Shown one piece after another: positions 60,001-64,000 of a DNA stretch of 64,000 bases. Source of the DNA: Phorcus lineatus (taxonomy: Eukaryota; Mollusca; Gastropoda; Trochida; Trochidae); the NCBI GenBank assembly GCA_921293015.1, contig OV121096.1, positions 22,889,729-22,953,728 on the forward strand. Direction: 5' to 3'. Below the pieces are notes generated by a model. That model had not been told where the DNA came from. It did not search any database and saw only the letters and a program-made list of their open reading frames with translations. Position 1 is the first letter of the stretch, and every line of letters starts with the position of its first letter. A program made the position numbers and the translations under genes.

Positions 60001-60186
60001 GAGTCTTTTTGTGTCTTCTCTCAGGATGATCTCTACACAGGAGCTGCTCCCGTACACCACGGCATAGTGGAGGGGAGTTTGCTGGTTGACATTGTCTGTC
60101 ACGTAGATGATCTCTGTCTTCCCCTCGTTAGCTTCCTTATCTTTTCTGATCAACAGCTCCATACACTCTCCAGATCCGCCTGACCC
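26907..60186 (-). CDS. TRPA1: TRPA1-like ankyrin cation channel gene, copy 2 (exons 4-33)
   Basis: Paralogue of copy 1, complete at its 3' end. Exons in transcript order: 59983-60186, 59266-59472, 58187-58280, 56828-57032, 53357-53537, 52937-53026, 47931-48020, 47442-47501, 46359-46409, (damaged 13), 44020-44049, 43676-43783, 43287-43375, 42673-42819, 41979-42087, 40826-40962, 40165-40318, 38963-39094, 37688-37794, 36887-37059, 33019-33163, 31698-31832, 31087-31287, 29143-29343, 27851-27919, 27497-27688, 27322-27366, 27191-27232, 27099-27140 and 26907-27044. S1-S6, the pore (FLGEIDY), the TRP-like helix after S6 and a coiled coil follow the TRPA1 order. Exons 1-3 should lie beyond 64000. A net 13-nt deletion in exon 20 shifts the frame, so as read the protein stops before the membrane. 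It is either a recent pseudogene, a sequence error or an unusual splice. Confidence 0.85.
27099..27140 (-). CDS. TRPA1: Copy 2 exon 32, duplicated 42-nt exon
   Basis: Encodes [14 protein letters not shown], acceptor GTTGCAG, weak donor AAA|GTTGCA, phase 0 to 0. A further decayed copy lies at 27278-27301 but is only 20 nt from exon 30 and is unlikely to be used with it. Confidence 0.5.
27191..27232 (-). CDS. TRPA1: Copy 2 exon 31, duplicated 42-nt exon
   Basis: Encodes [14 protein letters not shown], acceptor GTTGCAG, weak donor AAA|GTTGAA, phase 0 to 0. It is a near-copy of exon 32 and of the start of the last exon. Flanking introns are only about 50-90 nt. Confidence 0.5.
27322..27366 (-). 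CDS. TRPA1: Copy 2 exon 30, C-terminal helix
   Basis: 15 codons ([15 protein letters not shown]), acceptor GTTACAG, donor AAC|GTGTAT, phase 0 to 0. Start of the C-terminal coiled-coil region. Confidence 0.6.
27497..27688 (-). CDS. TRPA1: Copy 2 exon 29, post-TRP region
   Basis: 64 codons, acceptor CTGCAG, donor CTG|GTGAGT, phase 0 to 0. It encodes [20 protein letters not shown] and then a Trp-rich stretch (GWPIWWWND). An internal 42-nt segment could be spliced (GTAATG...TTAG), but it is open and fits the family alignment, so I keep it as one exon. Confidence 0.82.
27851..27919 (-). CDS. TRPA1: Copy 2 exon 28, TRP-like helix
   Basis: 23 codons, acceptor TTTCAG, donor CAT|GTAAGT. It reads [20 protein letters not shown], directly matching the TRPA1 segment after S6 (NLLxGLAVxDI...KRxAM). 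It joins exon 27 to give [12 protein letters not shown]. Confidence 0.92.
28128..28600. repeat. 34-bp minisatellite derived from exon 27 donor border
   Basis: About 13 imperfect units with cttaccaagaggttca and acacataacag. The exon 27 border reads ccttaccaagaggttcata preceded by cacatagca, so each unit resembles the last exon bases plus the 5' splice site. On the minus strand some units read CTCTTGGTAAGT. One unit near 28336 is inverted. Confidence 0.88.
28999..29119. mobile_element. 120-bp foldback (MITE-like) element
   Basis: Near-perfect inverted repeat: aaacatgacccgtgggcata on the left pairs with tgcccgcgggtcatgttt on the right, with arms of about 54 nt and a short loop around 29055-29064. 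No transposase. A target duplication was not identified. Confidence 0.8.
29143..29343 (-). CDS. TRPA1: Copy 2 exon 27, pore and S6
   Basis: 67 codons, acceptor TTGAAG, donor CTCTTG|GTAAGG, phase 0 to 0. Pore helix and filter [18 protein letters not shown], then S6 ending in [14 protein letters not shown]. The filter has Glu (GEIDY) where vertebrate TRPA1 usually has Asp. This exon's 3' border resembles the units of the adjacent minisatellite 28128-28600. Confidence 0.92.
29344..31086. other. Copy 2 intron 26
   Basis: 1.7 kb of AT-rich intron. I see no gene or repeat with a clear border. Confidence 0.65.
31087..31287 (-). CDS. TRPA1: Copy 2 exon 26, S4-S5
   Basis: 67 codons, acceptor CGTCAG, donor CCAG|GTATGT, phase 0 to 0. 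[20 protein letters not shown] followed by [10 protein letters not shown] and [20 protein letters not shown] match the TRPA1 S4, S4-S5 linker and S5 layout. Confidence 0.9.
31698..31832 (-). CDS. TRPA1: Copy 2 exon 25, S2-S3 region
   Basis: Donor CGACAG|GTAGGT, phase 0 to 0. It encodes [20 protein letters not shown], the TRPA1 NxxEW motif entering S3. Two acceptors are possible, at 31832 or 31823, differing by three codons (ILQ). The longer one fits the family spacing better. Confidence 0.82.
31972..32138. mobile_element. 167-bp foldback element
   Basis: ggagataaatccatttt at the left end pairs with atggatttatctcc at the right end. The inner arms gcattttttacccctaaatt and aatttagggctaaaaaatgc are also complementary. 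Likely a MITE-type remnant. A partial second copy of the right arm lies near 32440. Confidence 0.7.
33019..33163 (-). CDS. TRPA1: Copy 2 exon 24, S1-S2 loop and S2
   Basis: Acceptor TATACAG, donor GAG|GTCAGT, phase 2 to 0. A polar extracellular loop ([13 protein letters not shown]) precedes a hydrophobic helix ([14 protein letters not shown]). Confidence 0.8.
33164..36886. other. Copy 2 intron 23
   Basis: 3.7 kb of AT-rich intron. A short segment (tgtcacggaccttc, then tgtcacgggcctat) recurs near 34230 and 34590. No gene recognised. Confidence 0.6.
36887..37059 (-). CDS. TRPA1: Copy 2 exon 23, S1 segment
   Basis: Acceptor TTTTAG, donor TACAG|GTAAAC, phase 0 to 2. [18 protein letters not shown], the TRPA1 pre-S1 helix, leads into the hydrophobic S1 ([16 protein letters not shown]). 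Confidence 0.87.
37060..38962. other. Copy 2 introns 21-22 (excluding exon 22)
   Basis: 37060-37687 and 37795-38962. The latter aligns in part to 73-646 of copy 1. Nothing else recognised. Confidence 0.6.
37688..37794 (-). CDS. TRPA1: Copy 2 exon 22, pre-S1 linker
   Basis: Acceptor AAAAG, donor ATG|GTAGGC, phase 1 to 0. A Lys/Glu-rich start is followed by [20 protein letters not shown]. Aligns to the partial exon at 1-72. Confidence 0.8.
38963..39094 (-). CDS. TRPA1: Copy 2 exon 21, pre-S1 linker
   Basis: Acceptor AAG at 39095-39097, donor CAAA|GTAAAT, phase 1 to 1. With the split codon it reads [12 protein letters not shown], then [15 protein letters not shown]. Four codons shorter than copy 1. 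Confidence 0.8.
39095..39669. other. Copy 2 intron 20, distal part
   Basis: AT-rich, alignable in patches to 791-1502. No feature seen. Confidence 0.6.
39670..40160. repeat. 33-bp minisatellite beside exon 20 donor, copy 2
   Basis: About 15 units (cgacaagtttaacagatcaa followed by tgtactaaacata or tgacttaatata). It abuts the exon 20 donor, whose flank (aaatttaataggccagtacc) reads as a diverged last unit. Longer than the copy 1 version at 1503-1750. Confidence 0.9.
40165..40318 (-). CDS. TRPA1: Copy 2 exon 20, frameshifted by a 13-nt deletion
   Basis: Acceptor AATCAG, donor CCAG|GTACTG as in copy 1. Relative to copy 1 the exon lacks 6 nt in frame and, near its 5' end, a net 13 nt (14 nt replaced by one base at the position of copy 1 1896-1909). 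With the phase-2 donor of exon 19, the frame reaches TAG after about 14 codons. Downstream the expected frame is intact ([30 protein letters not shown]). No nearby AG restores it. Confidence 0.75.
40826..40962 (-). CDS. TRPA1: Copy 2 exon 19, last ankyrin repeats
   Basis: Acceptor AAATAG, donor CACAA|GTGAGT, phase 0 to 2. It encodes [19 protein letters not shown] and [15 protein letters not shown]. Confidence 0.85.
41979..42087 (-). CDS. TRPA1: Copy 2 exon 18, ankyrin repeat
   Basis: Acceptor TTCCAG, donor GGC|GTGAGT, phase 2 to 0. It encodes [20 protein letters not shown]. Confidence 0.87.
42673..42819 (-). CDS. TRPA1: Copy 2 exon 17, ankyrin repeat
   Basis: Acceptor GTCCAG, donor CGAAT|GTAACG, phase 2 to 2. 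It encodes [11 protein letters not shown] and [20 protein letters not shown]. Confidence 0.88.
43287..43375 (-). CDS. TRPA1: Copy 2 exon 16, ankyrin repeat
   Basis: Acceptor TTCCAG, donor AACAA|GTAATC, phase 0 to 2. It encodes [15 protein letters not shown] and [13 protein letters not shown]. One codon shorter than copy 1. Confidence 0.85.
43676..43783 (-). CDS. TRPA1: Copy 2 exon 15, ankyrin repeat
   Basis: 36 codons, acceptor CTGCAG, donor AAG|GTTAGA. It encodes [19 protein letters not shown]. Confidence 0.88.
44020..44049 (-). CDS. TRPA1: Copy 2 exon 14, 30-nt microexon
   Basis: Encodes [10 protein letters not shown] between acceptor ATTTCAG and donor GAT|GTAAGT, phase 0 to 0. Matches 7394-7423 in length, phase and sequence. 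Confidence 0.68.
44384..44430 (-). pseudogene. Copy 2 exon 13 remnant
   Basis: The 3' part aligns to copy 1 exon 13 (LQTxxGA then GTATGT donor). The 5' part is shortened and no acceptor gives a phase-0 length: the candidates give 47 or 20 nt. A copy-2-specific insertion of about 1.8 kb begins immediately beside it. If skipped, exons 12 and 14 still join in phase 0. Confidence 0.45.
44431..46358. other. Copy 2 intron 12 with copy-specific insertion
   Basis: About 1.8 kb (roughly 44460-46330) is absent from the corresponding 112-bp intron of copy 1. It includes a dispersed repeat also present at 61490-62285 and a poly-C run at 45895-45908. Confidence 0.65.
44490..45305. mobile_element. Dispersed repeat of about 0.8 kb, copy A
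   Basis: Shares order and sequence with 61490-62285: atttacccttccattgat near the start, aaattcaaatcacaatgt in the middle and gttacatgttacataata near the end. No coding capacity seen. Probably a non-autonomous element of unknown type. Confidence 0.7.
46359..46409 (-). CDS. TRPA1: Copy 2 exon 12, small basic exon
   Basis: 17 codons ([17 protein letters not shown]), acceptor GTTTCAG, donor ACA|GTGAGT, phase 0 to 0. Length and phase are conserved with copy 1. Confidence 0.6.
46410..47441. other. Copy 2 intron 11
   Basis: Aligns to 8118-8663 of copy 1 on both sides of a SINE-like insertion at about 46925-47258. Confidence 0.65.
46925..47258 (+). mobile_element. tRNA-derived SINE-like insertion
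   Basis: The interval has an A-box-like gtgggtagcttaa and a B-box-like gggttgattccc with tRNA-like spacing, and ends in an (ATT)n tail at 47245-47258. It is missing from the aligned intron of copy 1. The exact 5' end and target duplication were not determined. Confidence 0.55.
47442..47501 (-). CDS. TRPA1: Copy 2 exon 11, small linker exon
   Basis: 20 codons, acceptor GAACAG, donor AAA|GTATGT, phase 0 to 0. It begins [15 protein letters not shown]. Diverged from copy 1 after the shared KLG.TxxDR start. Confidence 0.65.
47931..48020 (-). CDS. TRPA1: Copy 2 exon 10, acidic linker
   Basis: 30 codons, acceptor TTGTCAG, donor GAA|GTGAGT, phase 0 to 0. It contains [20 protein letters not shown]. 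Confidence 0.75.
48540..49446 (+). pseudogene. Decayed intronless coding remnant, family unknown
   Basis: Broken plus-strand frames give protein-like blocks: [77 protein letters not shown] and [18 protein letters not shown]. Several stops and shifts separate them. From memory this order resembles an uncharacterised multicopy protein of marine invertebrate genomes, possibly mobile. I cannot name its function. Confidence 0.5.
50660..51752. mobile_element. Non-autonomous element with six 170-bp tandem units and terminal hairpin
   Basis: tcatttgttgg recurs at 50881, 51051, 51221, 51391 and 51561, an exact 170-bp period. A first diverged unit starts near 50711. The left flank has cacatacccccgc. 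The right end has a gacggacagacgg tract and the hairpin atacccccgcttac/gtaaggcgggggtat (51720-51752). This resembles mollusc tandem-repeat-bearing elements such as the pearl/Helitron-like type, but no Helitron CTRR end is visible. Confidence 0.8.
51757..52610. repeat. Degenerate tandem repeat, about 66-bp period
   Basis: Diverged units share gagcccttcacaatct, gaatcgacccctata and aacataaagacga. A further unit lies at about 50600-50650, on the other side of the 170-bp element, suggesting that element inserted into an older array. Confidence 0.75.
52937..53026 (-). CDS. TRPA1: Copy 2 exon 9, charged linker
   Basis: 30 codons, acceptor TTTGCAG, donor GAG|GTAGTA, phase 0 to 0. Ends in [15 protein letters not shown]. 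Clearly alignable to copy 1. Confidence 0.75.
53357..53537 (-). CDS. TRPA1: Copy 2 exon 8, two ankyrin repeats
   Basis: Acceptor CCCACAG, donor GAG|GTAATG, phase 2 to 0. It encodes [20 protein letters not shown] and [12 protein letters not shown]. The large 38-bp array begins about 50 bp upstream in transcript sense. Confidence 0.9.
53538..56827. repeat. 38-bp minisatellite filling copy 2 intron 7
   Basis: About 75 units of 37-40 bp (53585-56515) with gatgtcattgacatgttg and cagtgcttgctgtgatag. Units resemble the copy 1 exon 8 acceptor region (catgttcacctgcttgctgt). On the minus strand each can read TTTCTATCACAG, an acceptor-like sequence. A higher-order duplication of about 810 bp is present. 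56516-56729 is non-repetitive. Confidence 0.93.
56730..56771 (-). pseudogene. Partial duplicate of exon 7 3' end
   Basis: gaggagtatttttgcgattt and ccggttgtgttgtgcgg repeat the 3' part of copy 2 exon 7 (from 56836), offset by 106 bp. It lacks the donor and most of the exon, so it is not a usable exon. One unit-like piece of the 38-bp array lies between the two copies. Confidence 0.75.
56828..57032 (-). CDS. TRPA1: Copy 2 exon 7, two ankyrin repeats
   Basis: Acceptor ATGCAG, donor CATAA|GTAGGT, phase 1 to 2. It encodes [20 protein letters not shown] (the first repeat has Arg in place of the usual Leu) and [20 protein letters not shown]. Its 3' end is duplicated at 56730-56771. Confidence 0.87.
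57033..58186. repeat. Copy 2 intron 6 with GATGTT-type repeat
   Basis: Imperfect gttgatgatgatgttaatgc repeats at 57295-57690, the counterpart of 11630-12015. The remainder is AT-rich. Confidence 0.72.
58187..58280 (-). CDS. TRPA1: Copy 2 exon 6, ankyrin repeat
   Basis: Acceptor TTACAG, donor TCAG|GTGGGT, phase 0 to 1. It encodes [20 protein letters not shown]. Confidence 0.88.
58281..59982. other. Copy 2 introns 4-5 (excluding exon 5)
   Basis: 58281-59265 and 59473-59982 are AT-rich introns. No further feature seen. Confidence 0.6.
59266..59472 (-). CDS. TRPA1: Copy 2 exon 5, two ankyrin repeats
   Basis: 69 codons, acceptor GTACAG, donor GAC|GTAAGA, phase 0 to 0. It encodes [20 protein letters not shown] and [20 protein letters not shown]. 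Five codons shorter than in copy 1, at the tail. Confidence 0.87.
59983..60186 (-). CDS. TRPA1: Copy 2 exon 4, ankyrin repeat
   Basis: 68 codons, acceptor AACACAG, donor CAG|GTCAAT (weak). It contains [14 protein letters not shown] and [20 protein letters not shown]. Same length and phase as in copy 1. Confidence 0.87.
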
Positions 60187-60599
60187 CTGTGTTAACAGTG
60201 ACGGATTTAAGATAGAACAAAGTGTATGTATTTATCTTTATATATCAAGATTACCTATACCTAAATCTATATGTACATGTAAGTAATATCATATGACTAA
60301 TCGATACACCGATAAATAGCTTCATTTCTAGATGTTTTTCTCAATATGAATGAGCTGGAAAATGCTTAAAATAAATTGGGAAATAGTGAAGTATCTATGA
60401 CCTGTTTACAAACAGAAATGCCCTCTTGAATTTCGTTTCAACAAAAAAAAAAACACGAGAAAAAACTGATGATCTAGTCTTAAACAGGATTGTAATTCTT
60501 TTTACATGTGATGGAAAAAATGGTTGTGAAAGTTCTGTAATGACTTAATTCACCTGACTCTGTAACTCCCTCTGTCCAAAACTCTGGTCTTACTTAAGG

Positions 60600-61330
60600 G
60601 CAAGACTTGAATGTGCATTTTGATAACAGAGATAATCTTCTCACCAAGCAGGTTATCCCAACAATTAATTCTGATGGGTTCACTCAGCATATTTATTGCT
60701 CCACATGCCGTTCTTGTCATGTGTTGGATTGGATCATCTCTGGATCTAATGACCTAGCCGCAAACATTACTGCAGATGACCTGCAGTTTTCTGATCATTA
60801 CATGATTTTATTTCTACTCAGTTTGAAACGACAAACTTCAAAAAAAGAGTTTTTGACAATCTGAAACATCAGGAACATTACCGTAACAGTATTTGTTCAG
60901 GATCGCTAAATTTCTGGTATGCTTTTTCACTCAACTGATGTTGTTAATGAACTTTTCAACGCTGGAATGACAGCCATTAACTGAAAACGTTAATAAGTTC
61001 TTGAATGAGAAATCGCTACTTCAGGCAGGGAAGAGACACCTCATCTGATCCTGTTTCTGTTTTGTGGACTCTATTGAATCACATGTATATATTTCATCAT
61101 GTGATGGAAGCAGAAGTTGAAAAGATCATGCCTTCATCAAAACCTTTTTGAACTTGATCCCTTTCCGACAAACTATCTTATTGATATTTTTTACATCTTT
61201 TTATCAGTCATTACACAAATTGATCTGATTGTGTCCCGTCATGTTTTAAGCAGGCTGTGGATAGGGACCTGTTATTTATTACAGAGGTTTGTATATAAAT
61301 ATTTGGCCCTCCCCAACTCGTCGTAATCTC
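60600..61330 (+). mobile_element. CR1/L2-like LINE remnant, 5' part, copy 2 intron 3
   Basis: A frame from 60607 carries the end of an endonuclease domain (CHVLDWIISGSNDL and LQFSDHYMILFLLSL, with the SDH motif typical of LINE apurinic endonucleases). The following sequence aligns to 14040-14340 of copy 1. Frames are broken and most of the reverse transcriptase is missing. Confidence 0.72.
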
Positions 61331-61489
61331 TTCATAGCTCTTCCCATTTCAGCAGGATTTTTCCAATGACTTTCCCTGAAAGCATATCTACAAAACTTCT
61401 TGAAATTGGTCTTTTGAAGATTTACGTTCAGTTATACATGAAATATTTTTCTTTGATTCTTAAAAGAAGTTTCTTTGAAAGAAACATAT

Positions 61490-62285
61490 TTACCCTTCCA
61501 TTGATTGTTTTGACATGATGGCTGATAATGGTCAATATTGTTTTAATACAGTTTCATTAGAAATGTTTTTACAGCCAGCATCTTAGAACATCAACTACAT
61601 AATAAAATGAATTGAATACCATTGCTTATGAAACATAGATATTTTTAACAAAGTGTAAATTTTATCTCTTAAATGTGAATGAATGCATTCTAACTTTACT
61701 TTTTAGGTTCATTCGTTATTCATTTTAAAAATTCAAATCACAATGTCCTTTTATCTATACAAAAGAGAATAAGTGAGCACTGCTTACTCATATATCCCAC
61801 AATCAACAGTGATAAAAAAAAGCTTAAGATATTGCACTTGTTTAATTTCCATCAAAATATATTTGTCTGACCCACATCATTCCATTGAGAACTCGAAACA
61901 ATGAACTCTAAATATAAAATATATAAAATGATGGAAGGACCATGGTTGACACGTGTTTCACTTTTGGATACTAGCAACTTTAGGTTTGGAAGATAAGCTC
62001 TGGACAAAAGGATTTCTTGTAACCAAAAAATAAGGTTTAAAATCTACAAATACTTTGAGGGTGAAGGATCGAACAATGTAAAAAAAAATTATCATGGATT
62101 ATATATATATATGGATATCATATGGATTAAATTATCAAAATTCATAACATTACAACTATTATTGTCTGAAAACAAAATTAAACGTAAACATACGTATGGT
62201 AAAGGCACATGTAGGAATCAGAGAAATTACATCTGTTACATTAGTTACATGTTCCATAATACTTAAACATTCAGTGTTTATGCTA
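61490..62285. mobile_element. Dispersed repeat of about 0.8 kb, copy B
   Basis: Same family and orientation as 44490-45305. It lies between the two LINE parts and is absent from the copy 1 LINE, so it probably inserted into the LINE after the gene duplication. Confidence 0.68.
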
Positions 62286-62324
62286 ATAATAATTCCATAC
62301 GCTCATTTCACGATAATCTAACAA

Positions 62325-62830
62325 ATAAAATTGGATTGAAAGTGCAAAACAAGGCTGCAAGAAAGATCACCAATACTAACTTATACATCTTCCCGTTCTT
62401 AAACTCTCTACACTGGTTCCGTTTTGGGGGGAAAACCTCGAGTTTAGGATTCTCGGTCTTACCTATCGTTGAGTTTATAAAAATGGGCTCTCTTATCTTC
62501 ATAATCTCAAATGCCACTATGCTCCAGAAACGGCTTTACTTGTTTTAGCTGTTACCAGTTTCTATCTAACATCCTTTGAATCAAAGTCATTCACCTTTGC
62601 CGCTGCCTCAGTATGGAACTCCCTGCCCATGAATTAGAAATTATCTCTTTCTCTGGTTATATTATATTATATTATTAGATACAAATACGTTTTTTACTGT
62701 CCGATTTTCGTACCTTTCCTTGACTTTGTAAATAGTTTTCTGCTCAGGAAACGCTTTTACCTTGACCATATGTTTTTGGAGAAAGTGCTATTTAAATATC
62801 CAACTATAATCATACCACTCTCCCTTTAAA
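62325..62830 (+). mobile_element. CR1/L2-like LINE remnant, 3' part, copy 2 intron 3
   Basis: Encodes broken pieces of the reverse-transcriptase C-terminus: LKVQNKAARKITNTN, FLNSLHWFRF and FTFAAASVWNSLP, all characteristic of CR1/L2-type elements. The 3' end aligns to 14755-14830 of copy 1. Confidence 0.75.
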
Positions 62831-62986
62831 ACTATTGATCTAGAGAGATTGTTTAAGAGGGACGTATTATTGAAAAGTAAACTACAAAAGCACCAGAAAT
62901 TGAAGAAAACGATTCAAAGGGACATCTTCGAACCCAATTTTGAGGAAACGTTTCTGTCATAAACACGTGGTCATTGCTTGTTGAAT

Positions 62987-63713
62987 TGTTACGCGGTTCG
63001 AGCGTGCGTCCTTTTTTACGCCTCTTCTCTAATGCTGGGCTGGGCGTGCGAAAGTACTCTCTGCCCTGCTGGGGCAAGGACGCGGCTAAAGTTTGAGTCA
63101 AGACGGGACTATTGGAAGCTGGATTGGTGAGGTCAATATACCTTTATTCCTCTGTACCTTTCTGGAGTATGTGATCACTTCCTTATAAGGCTTACAGTTT
63201 TACCTTAAAGTCCCTTTATTTTTATAAGTCCTACTAAACCTATCTGGTGGTTCTTAATTATTTATTACTCACTCAAGAAGTGATTAGGGTATATCTGCAG
63301 TACTGTGTACTTATTGTTTTTCATTCCTATTTAGTCCTGTCCCGTCAGACCATTATTAAATCACACCAGTGTTGATTTGTCTGATTGATACAATCGCGTT
63401 GAGACGGCCATTAGCGTGTCCTGTTGTTTCAATGTCTTGGTCTTAGCGATGCTACTGTGATTGCCTAGTCTATGCTGTCTATTTGTTTATTCACGGGTCG
63501 CTGACTCACTTAACGAGTTGTTAACTCCTGTTGAGTTGTCTACGGGTAGCCAGTAATCTCACCCAGTTATCGTCTTGTTTAGACTGCAAATAAATCACTT
63601 GATTCACTCATTGCTTCTCTCTTACTTTTATTGGCTTGATTTTTATATTGTTTTATATCTTTCTATCGGATAAACCGATCTTGTCGGAGTTTAGATTTCG
63701 TTACACCGTGACA
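62987..63713. mobile_element. Candidate solo LTR, 727 bp
   Basis: Begins tgttacgcggttcg and ends gttacaccgtgaca (TG...CA), flanked by gaat on both sides (62983-62986 and 63714-63717). It interrupts sequence that is continuous in copy 1 (near 15900-15930). AATAAA occurs near 63590. No internal retroelement genes are present. Confidence 0.65.
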
Positions 63714-63717
63714 GAAT

Positions 63718-64000
63718 GATTAACTGTTGTGTATATCATAATTGCGCTCATTCAGTGATGATCCGGACTGAAGTCAGTTTTCGGCTCTACTAGTGCGAAC
63801 AACTCTTATGCTGCATGACAAGGCATTTTTGGTCGGTCTATAGATACTATATATACATTTGTAAATTGTGAAATATTGTACCAAACAAAGAGTTTAACAT
63901 AAAATTCATTGAATAAAACCACATTTTATGTTTTCGTGTAATGAAATGATTAAAAACAAGTGCACCTGCCAAAATCGGTAAAACTGTTACTTTAAGCTAC
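63718..64000. other. Copy 2 intron 3, proximal part
   Basis: Aligns to 15925-16180 of copy 1 (shared gctcattcagtgat core). By extrapolation copy 2 exon 3 starts about 130-300 bp beyond the window edge. Confidence 0.6.

Overview
The window is animal genomic DNA: AT-rich, intron-dense, full of minisatellites and transposon remnants, with no prokaryotic gene organisation. Short interspersed repeats ending in (CACT)n and a tacccccgc hairpin-ended tandem element are features I associate from memory with mollusc, especially vetigastropod (abalone-type), genomes. I regard a gastropod or other lophotrochozoan as likely, not proven.

Two head-to-tail copies of a TRPA1-like gene occupy almost the whole window, both on the minus strand. 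They encode an ankyrin-repeat cation channel of the transient receptor potential A family. Copy 1 runs from a candidate start codon at 22573 down to base 1. Exons 1-22 are visible and cover the ankyrin domain and pre-S1 linker; its membrane and C-terminal exons lie beyond the left edge. Copy 2 runs from exon 4 (60186) to the stop codon (26907). It shows the rest of the ankyrin domain, S1-S6, the pore, the TRP-like helix and a C-terminal coiled coil; its exons 1-3 should lie just beyond 64000, because the last intronic bases align with copy 1 just before exon 3. Exon borders and phases agree between the copies almost exon for exon. I assigned them by hand from GT/AG sites, phase and paralogue comparison.

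Layout: 1-17019 copy 1 exons 22 to 2; 17020-22513 a long intron 1 with a 42-bp CA-rich array; 22514-22573 candidate exon 1; 22574-26906 intergenic DNA with a 34-bp array of about 30 units; 26907-37794 copy 2 C-terminal and membrane exons; 38963-60186 copy 2 linker and ankyrin exons; 60187-64000 copy 2 intron 3 with a LINE and an LTR-like insertion.

Three points stand out. Copy 2 has a net 13-nt deletion near the start of exon 20 that breaks the frame before the membrane domain, and a damaged exon 13, although everything downstream is open. Several intronic minisatellites look as if they were seeded from this gene's own exon-intron borders, so their units carry splice-site-like sequence. A run of six small exons, each a multiple of three, encodes a non-ankyrin linker in the middle of the ankyrin domain. 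Transposon insertions separate events before the duplication (a CR1/L2-like LINE in both copies) from later ones (a second LINE in copy 1; LTR-like, SINE-like and other insertions in copy 2).
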